Shown piece by piece: positions 26,363 through 38,300 of a DNA stretch of 64,000 nucleotides. Below the pieces are notes generated by a model, which did no database searches, was not told the DNA's origin, and saw nothing but the letters and a program-made list of their open reading frames with translations. Source of the stretch: Alviniconcha marisindica (lineage: Eukaryota > Mollusca > Gastropoda > Provannidae); the NCBI GenBank assembly GCA_018857735.1, contig JABMCL010003210.1:345001-409000 (forward strand), read 5' to 3'. The position numbers and the translations under genes were made by a program. The stretch's first letter is position 1. Each line of letters opens with the position of its first letter.

Positions 26363-26530
26363 TGGAACAGTGACTGCTCCAGCATGCATAATGAGCATGA
26401 CTTTCCCATGGTTGTTTGGAGTGCTCTGCAAATTGGCAGTTGTCATCATCACCATCGCATGAAGTCACAAGAATGTTTTGTTGTTGCTGTCCCGTCATTC
26501 ATGCTGACTTCAGTGGCGTTAATCTCATGA

Positions 26531-26873
26531 AGCTTGTCCCAGCAGTCCTACCCCTGGCCACATCCAAGGTCCACTGAGCGTCACAGCCCTAACACCACAA
26601 GTCCACAGGAAGAGACACTGCATCATCGGTTAAGGCTAGCTTCCGAAGGAGACACCGCACTGCTGCCAAATCACTTCAGTGGCATTCAGTGATGCCTGTT
26701 CTCATCCAACATACACAGGAAGGACTTCACCTACTAATGATTCCCCTGAGAATGCCAATGTTAGCTGTAGTAAGTTGCAGATCCAGACTGGTGAGCATCC
26801 CCTCCAGAGAGCAGACTGTCGCTATGTTCCTCCATCAATCGCCCGTGTGGACTCTCTGGCACTGAAGGCTTGA
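26531..26873 (+). pseudogene. Coding-like relic with two overlapping open frames
   Basis: Two + frames look protein-like, unlike surrounding repeats. One (26531-26689) reads SLSQQSYPWPHPRS... and ends at TGA 26690. The second (26640-26870) reads ...SDACSHPTYTGRTSP... and stops at 26871-26873. They overlap by 50 bases, as if one reading frame had suffered a frameshift. No family recognised; a terminal exon of an unseen gene is the alternative. Confidence 0.3.
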
Positions 26874-26984
26874 TCAGAGCTGCCTCGGACAAGGAAAGAG
26901 GCAGGAACACTCGGACTGAGGTCACCACAAGAGCATTGCATGAGGGCCAGAGAAGCTGAGACAGTTGTTTTTTCTTCCATCTAT

Positions 26985-27270
26985 TATTATCCCATGATTA
27001 GTCTTTACCTCCCCCCCCCTCACGCCCCATGTCCTTTGCGTGTGCTCTTTATGGGCATTGTGTATGTGTGATCCTATGTTTGTGTGTGTGTGTTTTTTTT
27101 TTTTTGCCATGCTTTGTATGAAAATGTTTGTTAATTTTCATATGTTTTGTATGCTTTTATACCATTGATTTGTATAATAATGGGTATTTGAGCATTGTAT
27201 AGTTTTCTTTTAAGCTGTAAAGCACTTTGAGTTTCTGAAAGTGCTCTATAAGTTCCCGCTTATTATTATG
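26985..27270. repeat. Dispersed repeat, copy 1
   Basis: Contains TGTATGAAAATGTTTG, ATACCATTGATTTGTATAAT and TAAAGCACTTTGA.TTTCT..AAG.(G/A)CTCTATAAG. The same sequence lies inverted at 31590-31760 with about 85-90% identity by eye, so it is an interspersed element tail. Confidence 0.85.
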
Positions 27271-27449
27271 GATGAGGCTGAGGATGAGGATAACAGATCA
27301 CATATGGACGTTTGTTTCAGTTTGAGACAACCTGATGTGTTCTGTGTAAGCAGACCATGTGATCTGTCATAATTATCCTGGCGTTATCCAGGCACTGGAA
27401 CTGTTGCCCATGTGTTTTAGGTCAAGTGACTACAGCACGACCACCAGAC

Positions 27450-27640
27450 ACATCTGTTAAATGGACGAAGCTTGGCCGTGTCATACCAGCCTTCCCACTG
27501 GACCCATAGCAGTTCCAACTCTGGCTCAGTCAGGGCTAAAATAATCCCCAAAGACTCTGTCTGGATTCAAACCCACGACCATCCACATTCTGAAGCACTA
27601 ACCACTACCCCACAGGGGCTGGCACCACAGGGCGACACCT
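27450..27640 (-). mobile_element. tRNA-derived SINE-like element
   Basis: On the - strand 27625-27560 reads GGGGTAGTGGTTAGTGCTTC (A-box-like), then GGTCGTGGGTTTGAATCC (B-box-like), the spacing of an internal pol III promoter. No full cloverleaf with acceptor stem is present, so this is a tRNA-derived SINE head rather than a tRNA gene. The repeat tail at 26985-27270 may belong to it or be separate. Confidence 0.6.
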
Positions 27641-29047
27641 CACTCTGAAACATGGCAGTTGCAGGAAAACTTGAAATTCTTGTCATCCCACTCCATCATG
27701 AAAGCTGGAGGGCAACCTGATGTTTTTATCACATCTTACTGTGTCACATCACAGCCCCAGGAAAAGTGGACCCTCTTCTCATGCCAAGCACCAGGAAAAC
27801 TTGTCGTCACCTTCCTTCTGGACTGTTACCGCTTGGGCCCTGGGCCCTGCCCACGTTTGTTTCCGCCGGAACCAGCCCCCCCAACCTTGAACCCTGTGCC
27901 CTTGAACTTCTGGCCTGACACACCTGCCGTAAAGGGGCTGGGGAAGAAAAGGAAAAAAGAAAAAAGAAAAACACTGTTATTAACTCACTGAATATGTACC
28001 ACAGCATATGATCCGATGAAGCAATAATTATAACATCAAAAAATGAAGGAAAGAATCAAAAGATGTCACAAAAACGCGAACAACAACAAAGACCTGAGGA
28101 AACTCACTTCAGATGCAAGGAAATACAAGGTACAAAACATCCTCGTATCAAGTCAAATCAAGTCAGGTGCTTCTTCATTTTATTTTAAAGGAAAAGGAAG
28201 GTGCCATACATGATTAACAAACAAATGCACATGTATAAAAGATTCAGTTTAAGAGTAGGTGACAACATACAGGCAAGATTAATACCAAAAGCGTTATTAA
28301 ACAGAATATATATTACGTATGGAAATGTTCTGTAAAATAAACAGTATCACACATGTCAATATGATTCATATATCACTGAATATGCATTGGTTCATCCACT
28401 GAGAAACTGATGTCTTAAGCACAACAGTCACAAACTGCACAGATCAGGGTGTGGACAGGGTCATAAGCCTGTGTTTCATTTTGGTTTTTCTTCATTTGTG
28501 TCCAACATTATGAAGACTCTGACACCTTTAACGCATGCTGGGCTATTTTGGTGTTTCCACAATCCACCTAACTCTGACAGGATCAGGATCTTTAATGTGT
28601 CTAAGTGCTCTTTTTTGCATGCATAAATGCACATAGGGGACATTGGTTCATAGTCAAATCCAAAGTTAAGTGGACACATAAAAGCAGTTCTTTTCTACAC
28701 AGTTCTGTCCAAATAAAAAAAATCTTCTCCAGATGGATGGCCATGTTCAAATTAGAACAGAGTTACCAACAACAAAATAAATTTAAAACAATGTTTCCCT
28801 GTATTGTTATGTGCTTAACAACTTAACATCCTTCATAACTTAAGGATAATGTCTAACACCTGGTAGCAGTTTCACCCTATGACCTTTGAGGTATGGAAAC
28901 TGTTGGGACAGTTCCTTGATGGCTGAAGCATAATCATTAAGAGAGAAAGAGGTTGCCTAGGCATTTAAAAACTTAGAAAACACCTACTGGCCTACTTTCC
29001 TTACCTGATGACAGTAATATTTGCAATACAAAACATTTCACAACCAA
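27641..29047. other. Downstream flank of the J-domain gene, no supported gene
   Basis: AT-rich sequence, including a relic of the 25-kb repeat at 27660-27805. Short ORFs lack support. Confidence 0.5.
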
Positions 29048-29053
29048 TTTATT
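29048..29053 (-). terminator. Candidate poly(A) signal of the J-domain gene
   Basis: AATAAA on the - strand, about 105 bases past the stop codon at 29158-29160. Confidence 0.5.
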
Positions 29054-29157
29054 TTTCTCTTTTTTAATTTGATTCATCACTGCTTCCACAATCTGAGCTC
29101 TGAATGTTGCTGACATGTTGATTACAGGCAGAACTGCAGAGGGCACACAATTCAATA

Positions 29158-29384
29158 TTACCTATTAGGTGAGTTCCCTTGAGCGTCTGCTCTAGCTGCT
29201 GTTGGCTTTTCCTTTCCTGCAGCTTCTGCACATGGTGGCTTTGTAGCTTGTGTGGGTGGTGGCTTCTTCGCAGAGTCTGTGTGTGACGGCCTCCTTGTGG
29301 CATCTGTCTGTGATGGCCTCCTTGTGGCGTCTGTCTGTGAAGGCCTCCTTGTCGTGTCTGCATAAGATGGCCTCTTTGTGGCTT
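29158..29384 (-). CDS. J-domain gene exon 6 (RRPS repeats, stop)
   Basis: The acceptor ATTTTTCAG precedes [19 protein letters not shown]. Four imperfect 9-residue (27-nt) repeats carry K/R-R-P-S, then a Lys/Pro/Ala-rich tail ends NSPNR, TAA at 29160-29158. Coding support is the reading frame kept across the repeats and the strong acceptor. Confidence 0.7.
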
Positions 29385-29701
29385 CTGAAAAATTGTTACC
29401 TTGGCATGGAAGTTTCATTACTGTAAAAAAAATTAAAGTGTCCATGTAATGATTAGTGTTAGTGAAAATTAGAACACAGTGGAGCAAATACAGAACTGAG
29501 CTGTACAGCAGACAGAGCTATGAAGAGCTTACACCAACAAATCCAGTACAACACCACACCATGGTCCCACCAGCCATGGGACATCATGAAGATTCATCTG
29601 TTTAATCCTGTCTTATCCTACTGCTAGCAAAATCTCTATCCCTCCACTCCTCCACTTTAATTATTTCATTTGACTACTGTGTTGTGCCATGTGTATGTGT
29701 G

Positions 29702-29740
<39 letters not shown>

Positions 29741-30370
29741 GTGGTGCGTGTGCATGCGTGTGTGCTTGATGTAGGTTTGGCTGTTTGGCTTTATATTGGC
29801 TGTTTTGTTTTGTTTGGCTTGTTATTATTGTTAGCATCAGTTTCCACTTCCACAGTTAAACTCATGCTTTCTGTATAGTGCACCAATTATTATGATCATT
29901 ATTATTCATCCATCACCATGGGACGTGACTGCTGCAGCTTAATAGACACCAGCTCCTGCCTGTCAAATCACACCAACCTTTCTGGGGACTTGCTCTGGCA
30001 TTGGGTCGCACATTTCCCGGATGGCTGTAGCGGGGTCCCATGGGAGCGGCGTCTGGAGGGGAAGGAGAGGAGGAGGAGGTGTAGTGCCTGAACTCGCTGT
30101 CAGTTGTGCCCGTTTCACTCTCACTGGCAGACGCTCTCTTGGAGGGTCCGGCTGCGTTGGGTCGAGGCACGCTTTTGGAGTACTGCATGCATGCACACAT
30201 CCATATGCACACGCACACCCACACACACACGTAAACATGCAAACACACACACACATGCGCGCGTAAACACGCAAACACATACACACACGTGCGTGCACAT
30301 GTAAACATGCCAACACACACATACACACACACATGTACATGCAAACACACACACACACACACACACACAT

Positions 30371-30411
<41 letters not shown>

Positions 30412-30554
30412 CACACACAAATATACACACATGCACATATGCACATACACATGAACACACACACACACACGCACACACACACACACACACATGCACACAC
30501 AAATATACACACACACACACACACATGCACATACACATGCACACACACACAACA

Positions 30555-30588
<34 letters not shown>

Positions 30589-33460
30589 CAATAAGTGGAC
30601 ACATTTTTACACACAGATTGACAGATTATTTTATATTATGGGCTTTACATGTGGAGTGCCTAAGGGCTTTCCTGAGCATGTAGATACTGTCTTGAACTAA
30701 ACTGAACAGAGATTATTCTACACCTACATACGCTGATTATTGTATTCTTTATTCACTCTCTTTGGGTGTTAAACCCCCCCCCCCCCCCCCCTTTTTTTTG
30801 GGGGGGGGGGGAGGGTTACGGAGCATTCCAAAAGCATTTTCATGAGTGCACAAGCTGCAACAGCATCCAATAAATGTTCTATACCACATGTTTTGACCAC
30901 TACAAAACCAACACTTTGACATCCTCCCATTAATCACTGCTGTTAGTGCTACAAGATACCGGTCCTTCCTCTTACTGAATTTTAATAACAATAATGGGTA
31001 GCTCTTAATCTTATACAGCACAAATCTTTTTTGCAGAACAAAAACTCAATGTGGTAGCAAGCATTATTCATGCACATACATACACATAGACGTACACACA
31101 ACCTACGCTCACATGAATGGTCTACCTAGATTTGTGAAAAGGCTTGTCTAAACAGGAAAGTCTTTAGCTGTTTGTTTTTTACTGCAGACATAGTGGAGAG
31201 ATTTTACAGAATAGCAGGCAGCAAATTCCAAACAGGTGGAGCAATGAAACTGGGAGAGCACTGACCAAAAGATTTCAAATTACACTAAGGAATTTTCAAA
31301 AGATCCATGCTTGAGGATCAAAGGCTGTGTGATGTTTGGTAAGCTGAAAGCAGAGCAAAGCTGAAAGGTAAGACGGGAGTAACACGTAGAGTGGAACCCT
31401 GATTAACCACCACTGTATACAGATGCATATGCCATGTACCACTGTACCCTTTGGATCAGGCCATCCTTCTTCAGACCAACCACCTCCTATTGAAACATTC
31501 GCTAACTTCACCTGTACAACCATCCATCTAAAAAGATTCCACTTTCTCTCAATGCCAGAGTACAGGGTCTTTTCTGTGATGTGTAAATAATAATAATAAA
31601 CAACTTATAGAGTGCTTTTAGAAATTCAAAGTGCTTTACAACTTAAAAGAAAAACATACAACGTGCAAATACCCATAATTATACAAATCAATGGTATACA
31701 AGCATAGAAAACATATGAAAATTATCAAACATTTTCATACAAAACATGGCAAAAACACATGCACACAGGATTACAAGCACACACGCGCAGGCGCACACAC
31801 ACACACCACGGCAGTCCAGTCTCAGCTATTTCCCACTCTTTAGTTGACCGGCTCACCCCCATTGCACTCAGCTTGACCCCAGGTCACGCCTGACATTCCA
31901 GCCTGGCATCTGGCACCAGTGGAAACTGGGCCTTCTTTCTTATTACTTGTGCCTGCAGATCTTGCAGCATTTTATGGTAGTTTCAATTGCATGCTGTGGC
32001 CAGGCCTGGATTTTTGACTGCATGAATATTGGTGTGTTTATTAGTCCAGTCTCTTCTTTGTTAAAGCCAGTTATTCATTTTCATGATTCAGTCCTGTAAG
32101 CTGTGATATAATGACTTAGTCAGTGTATGTGTGTGTGCCTTTTCCATCATGGAGAGCGGATTCTCAACTGACCATTCATTAACTGAACACGCAAGGAGAA
32201 TGAATTCTCTTTGCAGACTGTGTGGAGAACGTGTGAAAAGAGGTGAGAAGGATAGAAACAGAAGTAAGGGGACCCGTTGTACTCAATATTTTGATGAAAT
32301 TCTATCGATTTTTGGAATAAACATTGTTGAAAATACAGACCATAAACATTCAAGTGCCATCAACCATCAACTGCCTCTAAAAATGTGTTTGGGGACTGAG
32401 GAGCAAGGAGGAGCAGCTCAGAGTGTTAACTTAGCGAGAGAACACGCACATGGCACCTCTCTTCCACGGGCTGATGCCATCTTTAGCGAAAAACAAAACG
32501 TAACTGTATGCTTTGCATGCTGCAAATTAGGAGCACACACAATTATGACAAAGTGTTGCATATGCTTCAAAACGTGAATGTCCGTATAACAAGTTTTATT
32601 TTCGTGTTTATTTTAAATGTATGGTACCTTTTACTGTGGCAGTGAAAACAAACTAGTCAGTGACAAATTTAGGGGGAAAAAACAAAATAGGTACCGCAAG
32701 TATTGTAAATCACCATCATGTTTGATATGACTTGTAGCAAATTAAGTACTGTCAGTACACATTCCCTAAGAAAAAGAAGCACTGGGAGTAGTGTCTGAGG
32801 CGCTTGGAGTGCATGTGCTTGTGAATGGATTATTGTTCATCAAGTGATTAATGAGGCCCGCTACAAGCGAAAGGTAGGTGAATCATGACTTTTGGCTTGA
32901 TGTCACTAAAGTAGATGCATGTAGGTTTGTGAACATGACATTATTACGCTTGCAAAAATCCGTTTGCGTGACTTAGCGTCGTGGGAAAAACGTGGAAAAA
33001 TTAGGTCGGCGAGGGAATGCTCAAATCTCCATGATTTCTGTGCTGTTTTTGTGCGTCTTGTACGGCATGTGTTTTGCTATTTTATATGGCATGTTTAGTG
33101 TCGACAGAAACCTTGTTCTTTTCTCTACAGAGCTCATTTGATACAAAACCTTTGGCTGCAAGCCTTAATGAGTAAAATACTTTGCAATCAACCACCCCAG
33201 TTTTGCTGCTTTGTCCCTTCACCCACTCTTGCTGACCGCAGCGTGTTATCACCACTGTGTGTGCAGCATAGCAGGGTCAGCGCATGGCACTCGCTGTGTA
33301 CAGCGCGCTTCGGTCTGTGTGAAGTGCAGGTGTGCGCTAGTCTCTAGGGTCAGTGTGGGTTATAGTCAGCCGGCCACTCGCCCGTTGTTTATCTTTAAGC
33401 ATCCGTCGCTGCTAGCGGGCAGTGGCAAAAACTAAAGGGAAAGATTCAGACTGCCGTCAC

Positions 33461-33504
<44 letters not shown>

Positions 33505-34487
33505 ACACACACACAGGATCACACATAAAATAAATATAGCACAAACAAAATAAGTAAATCCAGCACAAGTAAAAAGGCAGATCTCACTTCTCTGGCTCGC
33601 GAGAACCTGGAGTCTTGGGGTGGCCTCCCAGTAAACAAGGGTTTGCCGTAGCGCAGAACGTGCTCCTTGCAGATGGGCAGGTGTCGCCTTAAGGCCATCA
33701 GTGAGAATGTACGACCACACCATTCACATTCATCTTGCTCTGAAAATTGTGCAAGGTCCAGTCTAAAAATTCAGAGTACATACATGGATCAACTCACAAC
33801 ATTTCAATGGAACAAAACTGGAAGGAATGCAGAACCACACACACACACACACTAATTAAAAAAATTATCACACACACACACACACACACATGCATACACA
33901 CACACACACACACACCTAAGGACAGTAATAACCAAACAACCAACCACACAGATCTGTAAGAGAGAGAAAAAAAACACCAAACCCCCCCCACTGATGAACC
34001 TTAAAAATATATCAGAAAACCCCATCAGAGAGAGAGTCAGAGACAGAGAAACAGGGACAGGCGGGCAGAGACAGACATACAGACAAACAGACAGCCAGCC
34101 AGCCAGACAGAGACAGACAGACAAACAGCACACACAGAGACAGAGTGTAGGGGTGGGGACAAACCTGATGCCCGACGGTTTAGTTTTGACTGATACGCTA
34201 GTCGATCACGTCTGATTTTGTTGAGGACATCCTCATGTGTGCTTCGCCAGTCCTTTGAGCCCTTCCGTTCAAATCCTGCTCCAAAGTTGTCTTCATAGCT
34301 GTCAAACTCATCCTCTTCATCACTGAAATATGTACGCCCCCCATACTCCGGTATGCTCTCCTCATCTGAGTCACTTGGAGCATCAAACCTGCCACAGGTC
34401 ACCTCATGCCTGGCCTGAACATGGCAGTGAGACAGCATCGTAGTTATAATACAATAACACTCCTACAGCACCAGGACCAGCTCTTAT

Positions 34488-34555
<68 letters not shown>

Positions 34556-35317
34556 AATCAAGTCTGGTAATACCTCTTACACCAAAATACTGTTACTTTC
34601 TGAAGTTCAGAATACTGATCAAAATGAGTGCAGGACGAACCTTTCAGATTGAAATATTATCTTCAAATGGCAATAATACTAATATGCTTGTATCAGGTGG
34701 TTAAAAAAAATGTATGCCTGGAAAGTAACTTATCTGATCAGTGTGTGATTATCAAAATGCATGCATGAACATATTTAGAGATGGACAAACTATATAAAAT
34801 TAAAAAGATCAGTCATCAGGTGGAATACATTTGCAGGATGGCCTGACATATTCATGAACAGCCAATCATTATCACTACAGATCAGCATACATTCTCAAAG
34901 TCAAAGTCTGCCTGAAAAAGAAAGAGCAAAAAAGAAATGGAATAAATAAGAACAAAGGTTTACTGACCCACTTGCTGGGAGAAACCATCTTCTTGCACAT
35001 TGGGCACCGGATAGTCTTTGCTTCCTTCTCTGCACAGTTCAGTGTGAAGTTTATCAAAATGAGACAGGAGACACTGACACACAAATGGGCGAAGACTGCT
35101 CTCCACACTGTTTGCAGCTAGAAAGTCAAGGGCACCCATTTATTCTAAATCAGAGCAATATTCTGCATTTAAAATTTATTGGTTATTTGCCCCCAACATC
35201 AAAAGCATTTTTGCCGCAACCATGCAACAGCATGTACTTATCAGATGGACCTTTCAAATAATCAGAAACAAAATGCATAGGAAGCGAGAGAAAGAGAGCT
35301 CAGAGAGAGAGAGAGAG

Positions 35318-35398
<81 letters not shown>

Positions 35399-38300
35399 GA
35401 GACACAGAGAGATAAGATAAAATTCTTTATTTATGAGGGTAATAAATAAGCATGTATGCTTTTTTACATCCACCCCTCACCCAAACAGAGGGACAATCTA
35501 GATTAAAAAATAAATTAAAAAAATTGCATGTATAATTAGATCTAGATTAGTATATATATTATATATGAGATGATCAGATGGGCTCATAAACTAATCTAGA
35601 TCTAATTATACATGCACACATTTTCTAAACCATGACGTACTGGTACACACATACAATAAATGAAGTTTAGACGCTAAAAGTGATATGAGACAAGTGGCAA
35701 TGGGGGTGGATATATATCTAAGGGCTTTAAAATCAGCAGCAGCAAACATTACTGATGGGTAAATGCGTGAAGAATCACAATAAGTTAGAACATTGCAGGC
35801 AGACTACGATCACCAAGTTTAACATGCAAGGACAACCAGTCAGCGCATAACATAACCTATGGCCTGTAACATGACTGAAACATTTTGGTGCTGGATGGCA
35901 TTCTGAGAGAGTTGGGGAGTGAGTTCCAAAGAACACTACCACAATATTCTAGGCCAGACTTGAAACGGTCTGTCCTAGGGATTGGTATGTTGAGCTTTTC
36001 AGAATGTCGTGATTGGTTTAACTCTTTCATCCCTGAAAACCGATACAGCGGTTGAGAGAATCTTTCCCTTCATTCCTGAGAACCGCTAGAGAGGGGCAGG
36101 CATAAACACTTCCTTCCTTCCGGCCGGCCGCTGCAGCGGTTCTGCCTTTGAAATCCGCGCCTATCTGTCACATGGTCAGCATGTCAGTTCCCCCTGGCCA
36201 GTGTAACGGGACCTGAGGAATGTTTTGATAAGCCGCACAATGCTTTGATTAGCCGTGCCTGGCCACTGCCAGAGTGTGGGAAAGTGTCCAGTGCACAAAA
36301 TTTGTCCATTTCTAGGGATGGGGTTAGGTTATTCTGTACAGTTGGAAAGATGGCGGTGGAGGAGTACAACGACAGTGATCAGTTCTCTGACGATGATGTT
36401 TATGACAATCTGGGCGAAAATGATTTTGATCTGTTTGAACTGACAGAAGAGGAGAAAGCAGAGCTTGCAAATGCATTGAATGATGATAGAGTGGTGATGA
36501 ATTGGATGATGAAAACCTGCCATTGTTTTTTACTCAGCCACGTTTTGAGTAGACAGGTGGGGACACTGCTGTGACACGAGACATACCTCTGATGTCCAGT
36601 GCAAATGTGTACATAGACATAGTAAATATAGTTGTACAGAGTTACAGTGCAAACATTGTGTATATATATATGATAAAGATGGCGCATGGATTACACTAAA
36701 ATGAAACAATCATACTGTGAACTCATACTTCCTACTCTTGTGCAAACCGTTACCTTTTTATCACCATTTCAAGGACACAGACAATGTGACAAACGGAATT
36801 TCTGGAGACAGTTTCTATGTGGATGTTATCTGGGACATCAGACTGTAAGTAGGGAGCATGTTCCATTTCTCTTGGCATGTTCTGTGGGCCTGCAAAACGT
36901 TGGTTTTGTCTGTTTGTCTTAAAAAAAGGTATGTGTCACCTTTATTTGCACCTGTGTGTCACCCTCCTGGTGACAGTGACTCTGAAAGTGTGACCATTGC
37001 CTTCTGACTTCATTTACCTACACAGTGATATATAGGTTGCCACGGTTTTACTAAGAGCTTGCAGACACAGATGACTCAAACCCACATACCCTCTTTCATA
37101 CATTTTTTCCTTATGAAAACCCAGGAATGAAAGGACTGTTATGTACATAGGAACATAGGAATAAGGGGAAGTAATGCCAAATATGAAACAGGGATGAAAG
37201 AGTTAAGGAAAATTTAGCCATAAGAGTAGGTGAGACTTTTCTGGACATAATGTTATGTATCAAAACTCCCTTGTTATAGTTAAGTCTTTCTTTGAGGGGA
37301 AGAATGGAGAGGAAGTTATAGTCTGAAATTGTTGGAGTTGTGGTTTTGAGGAGAACTGCCTTCAGCACTCTCTTATGTAAACTAACGAAAGGTTTTGAGA
37401 GTATTTGCACTTGCATTAATCTGTAAATCAATGATGGATTGAATATGAGGATCAAAGAATAATTTCCTGGCATTGCAGTTCAGAAAATGTTTAATTTAGA
37501 TAACTGGTAAATTTTGTTGGAAGTATTTTTACATAAAGCAGTCACATGACTGGACCAGGAAGATTGCAGTCAATGGTCACACCTAGAACCTTGTGGTTGC
37601 CAACTTCATTAACAGTTTGGTTTCCAATAGGAACAGGTGCGCATTTCAAAATTAAAATGTCGTCTCTTTTGCTTGGTTGTTATAAATATAAATTTGGTCT
37701 TATCAGGATGAAGAAACATGATTAAACTCTCCCCATTCACAGACAGAAATGAATGAGTGGCTGAGCAGCACTTACTCTTTCTAGCTCCTGGATTAAACAA
37801 GAGATCATCATCAAGCCCATCAGTGTAGCCACTCTCTGCGGCCACATTCCGTGGTGCTGGCCTCGGCGCTGGCTTTCTTCGACCACCTGCAGGCCCAAGT
37901 CCACCTGAGTGTGGCTCATTCTCACCGAACAAGCCACCAGAAACATTGTCAGCACTGAAAAAGAAAGCACCGACAAACTCGCCACTCAGCTGGTCCACAA
38001 ACGTTCTGAAGCTGGAGAAGGCATCAGAAAACTTGGGTGTAGCTGGAGGACTGTCAAACTCTTCGTCCCACCCACTTGCCCATGGCTTCCAATCATGGCT
38101 TCTAGCTTCCGTCTTACCCCTGGGCTTTTTATGGAATGACTCTGACCAATGGGGAGCTTTCTTTTTCTTCGACCCCGACCCAGGTCTCTGGTTCTCTTTG
38201 GCTTGGCTTGCCTTTGGTTTGGTGGATGAAGTTGACCCTTGCGGTGGCACATTCTTTTCTGTTCCTTTGTAGTCCCAGTTGTAGGAAGGCTTTGATGTTG

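Larger units (their letters stand above)
35408..37765 (-). mobile_element. Non-LTR retrotransposon (LINE) 3' remnant, split by a DNA transposon
   Basis: The - strand shows decayed reverse-transcriptase C-terminus. 37750-37600 gives [13 protein letters not shown] and [20 protein letters not shown] in shifting frames; 37400-37210 gives [20 protein letters not shown]. After the inserted element, 36017-35870 gives [17 protein letters not shown]. These match jockey/RTE-like LINE signatures (DKTK, LGVxID, WNSLP). Frameshifts and stops make it inactive. The tail near 35410-35430 reads ATAAAGAATTTTATCTTATC before the AG tract. 35430-35870 is unplaced 3'UTR-like sequence. Confidence 0.75.

Noticed and set aside
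27555..27630. tRNA gene on the - strand
   Set aside because: A- and B-box-like sequences are present, but I could not form an acceptor stem or cloverleaf; better explained as a SINE head.
29913..30604. Very long Cys/Val or His/Thr ORFs (up to 223 aa)
   Set aside because: They are translations of the AC/GT microsatellite. Only the 205-nt segment 29978-30182 after the acceptor is kept as coding.
37609..37775. Extension of the J-domain ORF beyond the donor
   Set aside because: The extra residues match LINE reverse transcriptase, and GTAAGT plus phase-matched zinc-finger exons show that it is intron.
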